Origin: CADEFQ01 sp050185195
GTDB taxonomy: Bacteria; Pseudomonadota; Gammaproteobacteria; Steroidobacterales; Steroidobacteraceae
NCBI GenBank assembly: GCA_050185195.1
Contig: JBFWZQ010000009.1
Coordinates: 1 to 64,000 of the forward strand
Direction of reading: 5' to 3'
Length of the DNA: 64,000 nt
Positions 37,619-45,719 of the stretch are shown here, in pieces. Within the stretch, counting starts at the first letter, position 1, and each line of letters opens with the position of its first letter. Under the pieces are notes generated by a model. It had not been told where the DNA came from. It searched no databases and saw only the letters and a program-made list of their open reading frames with translations. Both the position numbers and the translations under genes were made by a program.

Positions 37619-38485
37619 GTGACTGAGCTGCATCCGCCGACACCTGCGTCGGCGCAGGCCGACGACGTGGTGGTCGAGGTGAAGGGCGTGCACTACGCCG
37701 TCGGCCGGCGCGAGATCTTCGCGGGACTCGACGTCGTGGCGCGGCGTGGCCGTGTCACGGCCATCATGGGCCCGAGCGGCACGGGCAAGACGACGCTGTT
37801 GCGGCTCATCACCGGGCAGACAGCCCCGACGGCGGGCGAAGTGCGCCTGTGGGGACAGCGCGTCGCGACCCTGCGCCAGCGCGAGCTGTACGCGCTGCGC
37901 CGGCGCACCGGCATGCTGTTCCAGAACGGCGCACTGCTCACCGACCTCGATGTTTTCGAGAATGTCGCCTTTCCCGTGCGCGAGCACACCGACCTCTCCG
38001 AGCCGCTGATCCGCGAACTCGTGCTGACGAAGCTGCACGCGGTCGGGCTGCGCGGCGCGGCGCGCATGATGCCGGGTGAACTCTCGGGCGGCATGGCGCG
38101 GCGCGTGGCGCTGGCGCGTGCCGTGGTGCTGGATCCGGAGCTGCTGATCTACGACGAGCCCTTCGTGGGCCTCGACCCGATCTCGATGGGCGTGATCGTG
38201 CGGCTCATCCGGCAGATGAACCGCGTGCTCGGCATCACGAGCATCGTCGTGTCGCACGACGTGCACGAACTCGCGGCGATCGCGGACGACAGCTACCTGC
38301 TGTCGCAGGGTCGTTGCGTCGCCTCGGGGAGCCCCGAGGAACTGCATCGCAGCGACTCGGAGATCGTGCGGCAGTTCCTCGACGGGGTCGCCGACGGACC
38401 GGTGCCGTTCCACTACCCGGCGCCGGACTATCGCGACCAGTTGCTCGGTGTCGAGCGGCGTGCGCAGGGAGGCAGGGCCTCGTGA
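37619..38485 (+). CDS. mlaF: Mla phospholipid transport ATPase MlaF
   Basis: A 288-residue ABC ATPase for retrograde or anterograde movement of phospholipid between the membranes. Walker A is GPSGTGKTT at residues 51-59, the signature is ELSGGMARRVALARAVV, Walker B is LLIYDEPFVGLDP and switch His is in VVSHDVHE. It starts with GTG at 37619, and the downstream gene overlaps its stop. First gene of mlaFEDCB. Confidence 0.95.
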   Translation: MTELHPPTPASAQADDVVVEVKGVHYAVGRREIFAGLDVVARRGRVTAIMGPSGTGKTTLLRLITGQTAPTAGEVRLWGQRVATLRQRELYALRRRTGMLFQNGALLTDLDVFENVAFPVREHTDLSEPLIRELVLTKLHAVGLRGAARMMPGELSGGMARRVALARAVVLDPELLIYDEPFVGLDPISMGVIVRLIRQMNRVLGITSIVVSHDVHELAAIADDSYLLSQGRCVASGSPEELHRSDSEIVRQFLDGVADGPVPFHYPAPDYRDQLLGVERRAQGGRAS

Positions 38486-39246
38486 GCGCCGCCACCCGGG
38501 AAGGATTGCTGCCTGGCACCCTGCGGCGCGTCGGCGCCGTCGGCGTGTTCTTCGGGGCGGTGCTCGCCCAGTGCGTGCCCGCGCTCGCGCGTCCGCGGCT
38601 GATCGTGCACCAGGTCTACAACGCCGGTGCCCGCTCGCTGATCATCATCATGCTGTGCGGCCTCTTCGTCGGCATGGTGCTCGGCCTGCAGGGCTTCGAC
38701 CTGCTGCAGCGTTTCGGCTCCGAGGATGCGCTCGGCGTCGCGGCGGCGCTCGGGCTCCTGAAGGAACTCGGGCCCGTGGTCACCGCATTGCTGTTTGCTG
38801 GCCGCGCGGGCACCGCGTTGACATCCGAGATCGGCCTGATGCGCGCCACGGACCAGCTCACCGCGATGCAGATGATGGCGGTCGATCCGATGCAGCGCAT
38901 CGTTGCACCGCGTTTCATCGGCGGCGTGATCGCGATGCCGCTGCTGGTCGCGATCTTCAACCTCGTGGGCCTCTACGGCGCGCAGCTAGTCGGCGTGCAG
39001 ATGATGGACGTCGACGCGGGCGCCTACTGGTCGCAGATGCAGGGCGCCGTGCAACTGAACGACGTTCAGGAGGGATTCATAAAAAGCGTGGTATTCGGTA
39101 CGGCATGCAGCCTGGTCGCCGTGTACGAGGGTTACCATGCCGAGCCGACGGCCGCGGGTGTCGGGCTCGCGACGACACGCACCGTCGTGACGTCATCCGT
39201 GCTGACGCTGTTGCTCGACTACATCCTGACCGCTGCATTTCTCTGA
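38482..39246 (+). CDS. mlaE: Mla permease MlaE
   Basis: A 254-residue inner-membrane permease with about five hydrophobic segments and the family core LGLLKELGPVVTALLFAGRAGTALTSEIG. GTG 38482 overlaps the mlaF stop (GTGA); the frame upstream of it is only a shadow of mlaF. It forms the lipid-transport channel with MlaF, MlaD and MlaB. Confidence 0.95.
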   Translation: MSAATREGLLPGTLRRVGAVGVFFGAVLAQCVPALARPRLIVHQVYNAGARSLIIIMLCGLFVGMVLGLQGFDLLQRFGSEDALGVAAALGLLKELGPVVTALLFAGRAGTALTSEIGLMRATDQLTAMQMMAVDPMQRIVAPRFIGGVIAMPLLVAIFNLVGLYGAQLVGVQMMDVDAGAYWSQMQGAVQLNDVQEGFIKSVVFGTACSLVAVYEGYHAEPTAAGVGLATTRTVVTSSVLTLLLDYILTAAFL

Positions 39247-39259
39247 AGGGTTCGACATC

Positions 39260-39766
39260 ATGCGTCCCAATCGTGCACTTGAAATCGGTACCGGGCTGTT
39301 CGTGCTGCTCGGTTTTGCCGCGCTCTTTTTCCTCACGACGCAGTTGCCCGGCAGCGGCGTCAGGGTCGGCGGCGCGTCGGGGTACACGGTGACGGCGCGC
39401 TTCGACAACGTGGGCGACCTCAAGACCGGCTCGCCGGTCACCCTCGCGGGCGTGCGCATCGGCCGCGTCACGGGCATCGCCTTCGATCCGGCCGATTTCA
39501 AGGCCGTCGTCACGCTCGACATCGAGAACCAGTACGACAGGATCCCCGATGACAGCGACGCGAGCATCCAGACGGCAGGCCTGCTCGGTGGCAAGTACGT
39601 CGGCATCGGCCCGGGTGGTTCGGACAGCTACCTGCACGCAGGCAGCTCCATCGAGTTCACGCAGTCGGCCATCGTGCTCGAGACCCTCGTGAACAAGTTC
39701 TTCGCGAATTTCGCGAGCCGCGGCAGCGCCCCTGCGCCCGCGGAGAAGGAGGAGAAGCAGCCATGA
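39260..39766 (+). CDS. mlaD: MCE-domain lipid-binding protein MlaD
   Basis: A 168-residue protein with a single N-terminal transmembrane helix (residues about 7-27) and one MCE domain (YTVTARFDNVGDLKTGSPVTLAGVRIGRV, then GGKYVGIGPGGS). MlaD hexamers form a hydrophobic tube from the permease into the periplasm. It lies 13 bases after mlaE and overlaps mlaC by four bases. Confidence 0.95.
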   Translation: MRPNRALEIGTGLFVLLGFAALFFLTTQLPGSGVRVGGASGYTVTARFDNVGDLKTGSPVTLAGVRIGRVTGIAFDPADFKAVVTLDIENQYDRIPDDSDASIQTAGLLGGKYVGIGPGGSDSYLHAGSSIEFTQSAIVLETLVNKFFANFASRGSAPAPAEKEEKQP

Positions 39767-40398
39767 CCCGCAACCCCATCCGCCTGGCGACGTCGATCGC
39801 CGTGCTGCTCCTGTCGCTGCCGCTGCGGGCGGCCGATCCCGTCGACGCGAGCGGGCCCGGGAAGTTGATCGAATCCGCGGCGCAATCGATGCTGAAGGAA
39901 CTCGACGCGCACCGGGCCGAATATCGCAAGGATCCGGGCAAGGTGGAGCAGCTCGTCGACGAGGTCCTGCTGCCGCATTTCGACTCGCAATACGCGGCGC
40001 GCCTGGTGCTCGGCACCCACTGGCGCACGGCGACGGCGGCCCAGCGCGAGCGCTTCATCAAGGCGTTCTACCAGTCGCTGGTGCGCAATTACGGCTCGGC
40101 GCTCGCCGAGTTCACCGGCGAGCGGCTCAAGGTGTTTCCCGCGCAGATCGGCCCGGACGGCACGCGCGCCACGGTGCGCACCGAGGTGAAGCGCAGCAAC
40201 GGCGATCGTGTGCCCGTCAACTACAGCGTGCGCAAGACCGCAGCCGGCTGGATGGCCTGGGACGTCACGATCGAAGGCATCAGCTACGTGAAGAGCTTCC
40301 GCGAGGATTTCGGCGCGGAAATCGACCAGAAGGGCCTCGATGCCGTGATCGAGCGGCTCGAGAAGGGCGAAGGGCCGGCGCAGAAGAAGGCCGCGTGA
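39763..40398 (+). CDS. mlaC: Periplasmic phospholipid carrier MlaC
   Basis: A 211-residue exported protein (signal peptide ending LPLRA) of the MlaC/Ttg2D family: RKDPGKVEQLVDEVLLPHFD, AARLVLGTHWRTAT, FIKAFYQSLVRNYGSAL, VNYSVRKTAAGWMAWDVTIEGISYVK. It shuttles phospholipid between the MlaA-porin complex and MlaFEDB. Overlaps both neighbours by four bases. Confidence 0.95.
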   Translation: MTRNPIRLATSIAVLLLSLPLRAADPVDASGPGKLIESAAQSMLKELDAHRAEYRKDPGKVEQLVDEVLLPHFDSQYAARLVLGTHWRTATAAQRERFIKAFYQSLVRNYGSALAEFTGERLKVFPAQIGPDGTRATVRTEVKRSNGDRVPVNYSVRKTAAGWMAWDVTIEGISYVKSFREDFGAEIDQKGLDAVIERLEKGEGPAQKKAA

Positions 40399-40697
40399 TA
40401 GAGCTCGCCGAAACCGCGCCGGGGCGCCTCGCGTTGCGCGGCAACCTCGACTTCGGCACGGCCTGTGTCGCGCACCAGGCGGGCCTCGCCTGGTTCATTC
40501 GCGACGGCGCGCGCGACTGGACGGTCGATTGCAGCGGTCTCGATGCCGCGAACAGCGCGGCGGTCGCGGTCCTGCTCGATTGGCTCGCCGCCGTGCACCG
40601 GGCGGGCGGTCACCTGCGCTTCGAAGCGCTGCCGGAGCGCGTGCGCGCGATCGCCGAGATCAGCGAAGTCGCGGAGCTGCTCGAAGCCGGCGTCTGA
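40395..40697 (+). CDS. mlaB: STAS-domain protein MlaB
   Basis: A 100-residue STAS protein that stabilises the MlaF ATPase. The STAS core VDCSGLDAANSAAVAVLLDWL includes a Ser in the place of the regulatory Ser/Thr. GTG 40395 overlaps the mlaC stop. Last gene of the operon; its stop lies inside the loop of a hairpin (40685-40705). Confidence 0.9.
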   Translation: MIELAETAPGRLALRGNLDFGTACVAHQAGLAWFIRDGARDWTVDCSGLDAANSAAVAVLLDWLAAVHRAGGHLRFEALPERVRAIAEISEVAELLEAGV

Positions 40698-40705
40698 AGC
40701 CGGCT
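40685..40705. terminator. Hairpin between convergent mlaB and mlaA
   Basis: A perfect seven-base stem, AGCCGGC (40685-40691) with GCCGGCT (40699-40705), has a seven-base loop containing the mlaB stop codon. It lies eight bases from the mlaA stop and could end both transcripts, but no T-run follows. Confidence 0.35.
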
Positions 40706-40712
40706 GCCGTCG

Positions 40713-41474
40713 CTAGGGCTGCGGCGGCGAGGCGTCGTTGCCGGTCGATTCCGGATCGTCCTGCAGGTCGATGCCTTCATCCGCCGGCGTGTCCTGCACG
40801 TTGCCGTCGTGCACCGCGTACTCGCGCTGCTGGAAGAACGCGCCGCGCACGAAGGCGTAAGGATCGTAGACGTCCTGCAGCGTATCGGTGACGGGCAGCA
40901 GCCGCGCGCGCCGATCGAGCAGCCGGAAGGCATCGAGGCCGTAGCGCCACTCCCAATGATCGACGTAGTTGACCGGGTCGGCGTAGCGGTCCGCGACCTT
41001 GGCCGCGCCATCGCGGAAGGTCGATGGGCCAAGGATGGGCAGCATCAGGTAGGGGCCGGCCGGCACGCCCCACTTGCCCAGCGTCTGGCCGAAATCCTCG
41101 TCATTGCGGTCGAGTCCCGCTGCGGTTGCAGGATCGAGCAGGCCGCCGGCCCCCGCGACGGTGTTCAGCAGGAAGCGCCCGAGGTCACTGAAGCCGGCGC
41201 GCGGCTTGCCCTGCAGGAACTGGTTGACGATCGTCGTCGGGTAATTGACGTTGCTCCAGAAATTGCTCACGCCGGTCTGCACGATCGCCGGCGTGATCCT
41301 GCGATAAGTGCGCGCGACGGGGCGCGCGATCGCGCGGTCGAGCCCCTCGTTCATCGAGTACATCGAACGGTTGAATTTCTCGATGGGGTCCCGCGCATCC
41401 GGCTTGAGGGGCTGGGAGGTGCAGGCGGAGAAGGCAAGGACGGTCGCAAGGGCGACGGCGAGGCGCAAGGGCAT
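40713..41474 (-). CDS. mlaA: Outer-membrane lipid-asymmetry lipoprotein MlaA (VacJ)
   Basis: A 253-residue lipoprotein: signal peptide with lipobox FSAC (lipidated Cys18), then the MlaA core DPIEKFNRSMYSMNEGLD, FWSNVNYPTTIVNQFLQGK, RFLLNTVAGAGGLLDPA, LGKWGVPAGPYLMLPILGPSTFRDG and YVDHWEWRYGL. It removes misplaced phospholipids from the outer leaflet and passes them to MlaC. It converges with mlaFEDCB, so the whole pathway is together but in two transcripts. The acidic tail is longer than usual. Confidence 0.95.
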   Translation of the reverse strand: MPLRLAVALATVLAFSACTSQPLKPDARDPIEKFNRSMYSMNEGLDRAIARPVARTYRRITPAIVQTGVSNFWSNVNYPTTIVNQFLQGKPRAGFSDLGRFLLNTVAGAGGLLDPATAAGLDRNDEDFGQTLGKWGVPAGPYLMLPILGPSTFRDGAAKVADRYADPVNYVDHWEWRYGLDAFRLLDRRARLLPVTDTLQDVYDPYAFVRGAFFQQREYAVHDGNVQDTPADEGIDLQDDPESTGNDASPPQP

Positions 41475-41480
41475 TGTGGA

Positions 41481-41489
41481 ATGATACCA
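41481..41489 (-). promoter_or_regulatory. Extended -10 promoter of mlaA
   Basis: The minus strand reads TGGTATCAT, a TG-n extended -10, only six bases before the mlaA ATG, and no Shine-Dalgarno is present. The message is therefore likely leaderless. No -35 box is seen because the region upstream is a GC hairpin. Confidence 0.4.
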
Positions 41490-41499
41490 GTGGCGCGCG

Positions 41500-41528
41500 C
41501 CGCCCGCCGCGCTGCGCGCGGCGGGCGG
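41500..41528. repeat. Perfect 12-base GC hairpin upstream of mlaA
   Basis: CCGCCCGCCGCG (41500-41511) pairs with CGCGGCGGGCGG (41517-41528) around a five-base loop. It lies between bepA and mlaA and could stop or stall transcripts from bepA before the mlaA promoter; there is no T-run. Confidence 0.5.
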
Positions 41529-41535
41529 CGGGCGG

Positions 41536-41629
41536 CGGGCTACGGGCTGCGAGCTACGGGCCAGAAGCGCGCTGCGCGCGCCGGGACCAAGCCTGCGCTT
41601 CTGGCCCGTTGCCCGTTGCCCCTAGCCCG
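41536..41629. repeat. Large imperfect inverted repeat with 35-base arms between bepA and mlaA
   Basis: Arms 41536-41570 and 41595-41629 pair at 30 of 35 positions, and the inner 13 bases (GGGCCAGAAGCGC) pair perfectly around a 24-base loop. The outer parts of the arms are built from degenerate GGGCTAC/GGGCAAC heptads. The right arm reaches eight bases into the end of bepA. It resembles a small intergenic palindromic repeat of the REP/VNTR kind. Confidence 0.65.
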
Positions 41630-43097
41630 TTGCCTGCCGCGCTTCGCGCGAAGCCGCCTCCGGCCTGCGCTTGCGCTCGCGGCTGACTGCTTCCCGCACC
41701 TCGTCCAGGCGCGCCTGGAAGCGCTGGCGCTGCACACCCGTCAGGTTCGGCGCGGCGAGCGCGAGTTCGAGCTGCTGCATCGACAGCGGCAGGTTGCCGT
41801 TGGCGATGTGGTACTCGCTCATGTAGAAATAGGCGTCGCCCGTGTCGCCCGCTGCGCTCGCCGCGAGCGCCGTCAGCCGGATCTGTTCGGGCGTCGGCGA
41901 GACGTTGTTGAAGAGGTCGAGCAGCATCACGTGCGCCTCGCGCGCGCGACCGGCGCGCATCAACGCCTCCGCATAGCGTACGGTCAGCGGCACGTTGCGC
42001 GGCGAGAGGCGCAGCGCCTCCGCAAAGGTGGCGAGCGCGGCGTCCGTGGCGCCCGCCGACATCTGCGCCTGGCCGAGCGCCGCCGCGATCGTCGGGTTGC
42101 CGTCGTAATGCTGGTGCAGGTCGTGGAGCACCGCCACGGCGTCCGTGGCTTCGCCATGGCCGAGTTCCGCCAGTGCCTCGCCGTATTTCACGCCGACGCC
42201 GGAATGGCCTTCGGCGACCTGCCCTTCGTAGTAGGCCCGCAGGTCGGTGTCGGACTCCGCCGCCACGACGCGCGAGCGCTCGCGTGCCAGCAGGTAGGGG
42301 ACTTCGGGCTTCGCCTTCGGCACCGGATAGTCCCTGGCGCGATCGCGCGCCTCGGCGATGCGGTTCGTGGTGACAGGGTGGGTGAGGATGAACTCGGGGA
42401 TGTTCTGTCCCGAGAGCCCCGAGTGCCGGTTCATCGTTTCGAAGAAGGATGACATCGCGTTCGGGTCGAAGCCGGCGGAGGCGAGGTAGGAGATGCCGAT
42501 GCGATCGGCTTCCTGCTCGTTCGAGCGCGTGTAGTTGATCTGCTGTTGCGCGGCCGTGCCCTGCGCGACGGCGATTGCGGCCTGCGCGGCGTCACCACCG
42601 GCCATCGCCCCGAGCAGGATGCCGGCGATCACCATCGCGGTGGTGGCGAGGCTCTGCCGCCCCGCGGCGCGGATGCTGCGCGCGATGTGGCGCTGGGTCA
42701 CGTGCGCGATTTCATGCGCGAGTACGCCCGCCAGTTCGGATTCACTTTTCGTCGCGAGCAGCAGCCCCTGGTTCACGCCTATGAAGCCGCCGGGCAGCGC
42801 GAAGGCGTTGATGGCCGGGTCGCGCACCACGAAGAACGTGAAACGATTGCCGTCGTCGGTCGCCTGCGCCGCGATCCGGGAACCGAGTGCCTGGATGTAC
42901 TCGCTGATCTCGGGGTCCTCGAGGATCTGGCCCTGTTCGCGCAGCTGGCGCAGCACCGTGAGGCCGATGCGGAATTCGTCGCCGCGCGTGATGATCGCAT
43001 CGACGGGGTTGCCCATGTCGGGCAGTTCATTGCCGACCTGGGCGGCGGTGGCCGTCGCGGTCGCGCACAGGAGCATCAGGATCCACGCCCGCTTCAT
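41622..43097 (-). CDS. bepA: M48-family periplasmic metalloprotease/chaperone BepA
   Basis: A 491-residue exported protein that assists outer-membrane protein (LptD) assembly and degrades stalled intermediates. Signal peptide MKRAWILMLLCATAT; zinc site HEIAH at residues 128-132 with the third ligand Glu in NEQEADRIG; HPVTTNRIAEA carries the regulatory His region; C-terminal half is TPR-like helices. ATG 43097 is chosen because the frame upstream lacks signal-peptide character. The C-terminal tail is basic and lies partly in the inverted repeat, suggesting that the repeat set the present stop. Confidence 0.93.
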   Translation of the reverse strand: MKRAWILMLLCATATATAAQVGNELPDMGNPVDAIITRGDEFRIGLTVLRQLREQGQILEDPEISEYIQALGSRIAAQATDDGNRFTFFVVRDPAINAFALPGGFIGVNQGLLLATKSESELAGVLAHEIAHVTQRHIARSIRAAGRQSLATTAMVIAGILLGAMAGGDAAQAAIAVAQGTAAQQQINYTRSNEQEADRIGISYLASAGFDPNAMSSFFETMNRHSGLSGQNIPEFILTHPVTTNRIAEARDRARDYPVPKAKPEVPYLLARERSRVVAAESDTDLRAYYEGQVAEGHSGVGVKYGEALAELGHGEATDAVAVLHDLHQHYDGNPTIAAALGQAQMSAGATDAALATFAEALRLSPRNVPLTVRYAEALMRAGRAREAHVMLLDLFNNVSPTPEQIRLTALAASAAGDTGDAYFYMSEYHIANGNLPLSMQQLELALAAPNLTGVQRQRFQARLDEVREAVSRERKRRPEAASREARQATG

Positions 43098-43143
43098 GCG
43101 TCGTTCGACCCCGGTCGCGGGTGTTGGTTCAGGCCGGCTGCCC

Positions 43144-44625
43144 TCAGAGGATCTCGGAGGCGTGGTCGGCAAGCCGCGACCGCTCGCCGCGCACCAGCGT
43201 GATGTGCCCGGCGTGGTCCCAGCCCCGGAAGCGGTTCACCACATACGTGAGCCCGGAGGTGGTTTCCGTGAGGTAGGGCGTGTCGATCTGCGCGATGTTG
43301 CCGAGGCAGACGAGCTTGGTGCCCGGTCCCGCGCGCGTCACGAGGGCCTTCATCTGCTTCGGCGTGAGGTTTTGCGCCTCGTCGAGGATGATGAAGCGGT
43401 TGAGGAAGGTGCGCCCGCGCATGAAATTGAGCGAGCGGATCTTGATGCGGTTGCGCAGCAGGTCGTTCGTCGCGGCGCGACCCCAGTTGCCGCCTTCCTG
43501 GCTCTGGGTCAGCACTTCGAGGTTGTCCATCAGCGCGCCCATCCAGGGCTCCATCTTCTCCTCCTCGGTGCCGGGCAGGAAGCCGATGTCTTCGCCGAGC
43601 GGGATCGTCACGCGCGTCATGATGATCTCGACGAAACGCTTCTCCTCGATCGTCTGCATCAGGCCGGCCGCGAGCGTCAGCAGCGTCTTGCCCGTGCCGG
43701 CCGGCCCGAGGATCGACACGAAATCGATCTCGGGGTCCATCAGCAGGTTGAACGCGAAATTCTGCTCGCGGTTGCGCGCGGCGATGCCCCAGACGTTGTG
43801 GCGGTCGCTGCGGAAGTCGCGCGTGATCTCGACGGTGGCGGTGTCGCCGTCGACCTTGCGCACGATGGCCTCGATGCCCTGCGCGTCCTCCTGGTGCACG
43901 AATTCGTTCGCCTGCCACTCGTGCACGGTCGGCCCCGTGACCGTGTAGAAGGTGCGTTCGCCGTCCTTCCACGAGCGCATGTCCTTGCCGTGCTGCTCCC
44001 AGAAGTCGGCGGGCAGCGGCGCGTGGCCGGTGTAGAGGACGTCGGCGTCCTCGATCGTCTTGTCGCTGTAGTAGTCCTCCGCGTGCACGCCGACCACCGC
44101 GGCCTTGATCCGCAGGTTGATGTCCTTCGATACGAGCGTGACGCGCGCGTCGGTGTGCAGTGCCTGCAGGGCGAGCACCTGCGAGAGGATCGCGTTGTCG
44201 CTGCCGTGCCCCGGCAGGTAGTCGGGCAGCGCGGAGGCCAGCTGGCGGGTCTGGAAATAGAGCCGTCCCGACGATGCCTTCTTGCCGTGGTTGCCCGAAT
44301 AGCCGGACGGCAGCGGCAGGCCGGCATCGATGGCGTCCTTCTTCGCATCGCGCATCAGCTCGTCGAGGAAACGGCTGACCTGGCGCACGTTGCGCGAGGA
44401 TTCCGAGAGGCCCTTCTTGTTGGCGTCGAGTTCCTCGAGCACGATCATCGGCAGGTAGATGTCGTGTTCCTCGAAGCGGAAGATCGAGGTCGGGTCGTGC
44501 ATCAGCACATTCGTGTCGAGCACGAAGATGCGTCGTTCGCGGGGTGGGGGGCTCTTCAATGTCCTGGCGTGGGTCGCGGGGCCGTGTCTGGTGCCTGCAT
44601 CGTCAGGATCGTTTCGCCGCTTCAA
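43144..44625 (-). CDS. PIN-PhoH family ATPase/ribonuclease
   Basis: A 493-residue protein joining an N-terminal PIN nuclease domain (FVLDTNVLMHDP, acidic residue Asp37; later EELDANKKG and VTLVSKDINLR) to a C-terminal PhoH ATPase (Walker A GPAGTGKTLL, then PLGEDIGFLPG, FIILDEAQNLTPKQM, LGNIAQIDTPY). This layout is that of YlaK/PhoH2 proteins, thought to unwind and cut RNA. The start is TTG 44625, supported by GGAGG at 44632-44636 six bases upstream. It overlaps the peroxiredoxin tail by 23 bases, so the two are probably coupled. Confidence 0.92.
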   Translation of the reverse strand: MKRRNDPDDAGTRHGPATHARTLKSPPPRERRIFVLDTNVLMHDPTSIFRFEEHDIYLPMIVLEELDANKKGLSESSRNVRQVSRFLDELMRDAKKDAIDAGLPLPSGYSGNHGKKASSGRLYFQTRQLASALPDYLPGHGSDNAILSQVLALQALHTDARVTLVSKDINLRIKAAVVGVHAEDYYSDKTIEDADVLYTGHAPLPADFWEQHGKDMRSWKDGERTFYTVTGPTVHEWQANEFVHQEDAQGIEAIVRKVDGDTATVEITRDFRSDRHNVWGIAARNREQNFAFNLLMDPEIDFVSILGPAGTGKTLLTLAAGLMQTIEEKRFVEIIMTRVTIPLGEDIGFLPGTEEEKMEPWMGALMDNLEVLTQSQEGGNWGRAATNDLLRNRIKIRSLNFMRGRTFLNRFIILDEAQNLTPKQMKALVTRAGPGTKLVCLGNIAQIDTPYLTETTSGLTYVVNRFRGWDHAGHITLVRGERSRLADHASEIL

Positions 44626-45061
44626 GGACTTCCTCCGCGTGACCCGCCACCTTCACCTTGCGCCATTCGCGCGCGAGCTTGCCGGTGGCGTCGATCAGGA
44701 AGGTGCTGCGCTCGATGCCCAGGACCTTCCTGCCATACATGTTCTTCTCCCGGATGACATCGAACAGCCGGCAAGCCTGCTCGTCGGCGTCGGAGAGCAG
44801 CTCGAAAGGCAGGCGCTCGCGGTCGCGAAACTTCACGTGCGAGGCGCAGCTGTCGCGCGAGATGCCGAAGACGGCGGTCTTCGCGCGCCGGAAGGCCGCG
44901 TGCAGGTCGCGGAAGTCCTGCCCTTCGCGGGTGCAGCCCGGGGTCGAGTCCCTCGGGTAGAAGTAGAGCACGACTTGTTCCCCGGCATGATCGGCAAGGC
45001 GCCATTCGCTGCCGTCGCTCTGCGCCAGGCGCAAGGCCGGGACCTTCGCGCCGACCTTCAC
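44603..45061 (-). CDS. Peroxiredoxin, BCP/PrxQ family
   Basis: A 152-residue thiol peroxidase that reduces hydroperoxides. Peroxidatic Cys43 sits in YPRDSTPGCTREGQDF. In E. coli Bcp a resolving Cys is found five residues later; here that position is Gln, so the enzyme is either one-Cys or uses Cys72 (SRDSCASH). GTG 45061 overlaps the gcvR stop (GTGA); the frame further upstream is a shadow. The gcvR-bcp order matches other Gammaproteobacteria. Confidence 0.92.
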   Translation of the reverse strand: MKVGAKVPALRLAQSDGSEWRLADHAGEQVVLYFYPRDSTPGCTREGQDFRDLHAAFRRAKTAVFGISRDSCASHVKFRDRERLPFELLSDADEQACRLFDVIREKNMYGRKVLGIERSTFLIDATGKLAREWRKVKVAGHAEEVLEAAKRS

Positions 45062-45588
45062 GACTTGACGGGCTCCATGATCGCGTCGAGGTTCAGCGAA
45101 TCGCAGAAGTCCATGAACTCCTCGCGCAGGTGCGCCAGGTGGATGCGGGTCGGCACATTGACGATCATCTGCACGGAGAACATCGGGGCGCCGGTGTGCG
45201 CGGCCGCGTAGACGCGGGTCGACAGCTCGGCGATGTCGATCGCCCGGCTCGAGAAGAAGCCGGACAGGCCGGTCACGATGCCGGTCTGGTCGAGGCACAC
45301 CACGTCGATCGAGTAGGGCACCATGTCGGTGCGCGTGCCGCGCGGCTCGGTGCGCTTGATGTTGACCGTGAGGCCCGAGGTCTCGCCGAGTTTCTTCAGT
45401 TCGGTCTCGAGCTTGGCGAGCGAATGCCAGTTGCCGGACACGAGCAGCAGCATCGCGAACTCGGAGCCGAGGTTCGCCATGCGGCTTTCGCTGATGCTGC
45501 CCCCGCACTCGGTGATCACGCGCGAGAGTTCGTGGACGATGCCGGTACGGTCGCTGCCGACTGCAGAGACGGCTAGATGCTGCTTCAC
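45058..45588 (-). CDS. gcvR: Tandem ACT-domain regulator, GcvR-like
   Basis: A 176-residue protein of two ACT domains: VKQHLAVSAVGSDRTGIVHELSRVI and then SIDVVCLDQTGIVTGLSGFF. GcvR proteins bind glycine and restrain the activator GcvA of the glycine-cleavage system. GTG 45588 starts the first ACT domain; an upstream ATG would add 37 basic residues unlike the family. It is divergent from dapA and precedes the peroxiredoxin gene, the E. coli order, which supports the name; no gcv genes lie in the window. Confidence 0.87.
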   Translation of the reverse strand: MKQHLAVSAVGSDRTGIVHELSRVITECGGSISESRMANLGSEFAMLLLVSGNWHSLAKLETELKKLGETSGLTVNIKRTEPRGTRTDMVPYSIDVVCLDQTGIVTGLSGFFSSRAIDIAELSTRVYAAAHTGAPMFSVQMIVNVPTRIHLAHLREEFMDFCDSLNLDAIMEPVKS

Positions 45589-45719
45589 GGGGAGAGTGTA
45601 CCGGGCGGCGGGCGTTATGCGAAACGTTCCCGCACGATCGTTGCGGGGCCGCTTGCCTCGTTGGTTGGCGACCCTTACCATCACGCGATTCCCTGTCACG
45701 TTTCCCGTCTGGATTCTCG

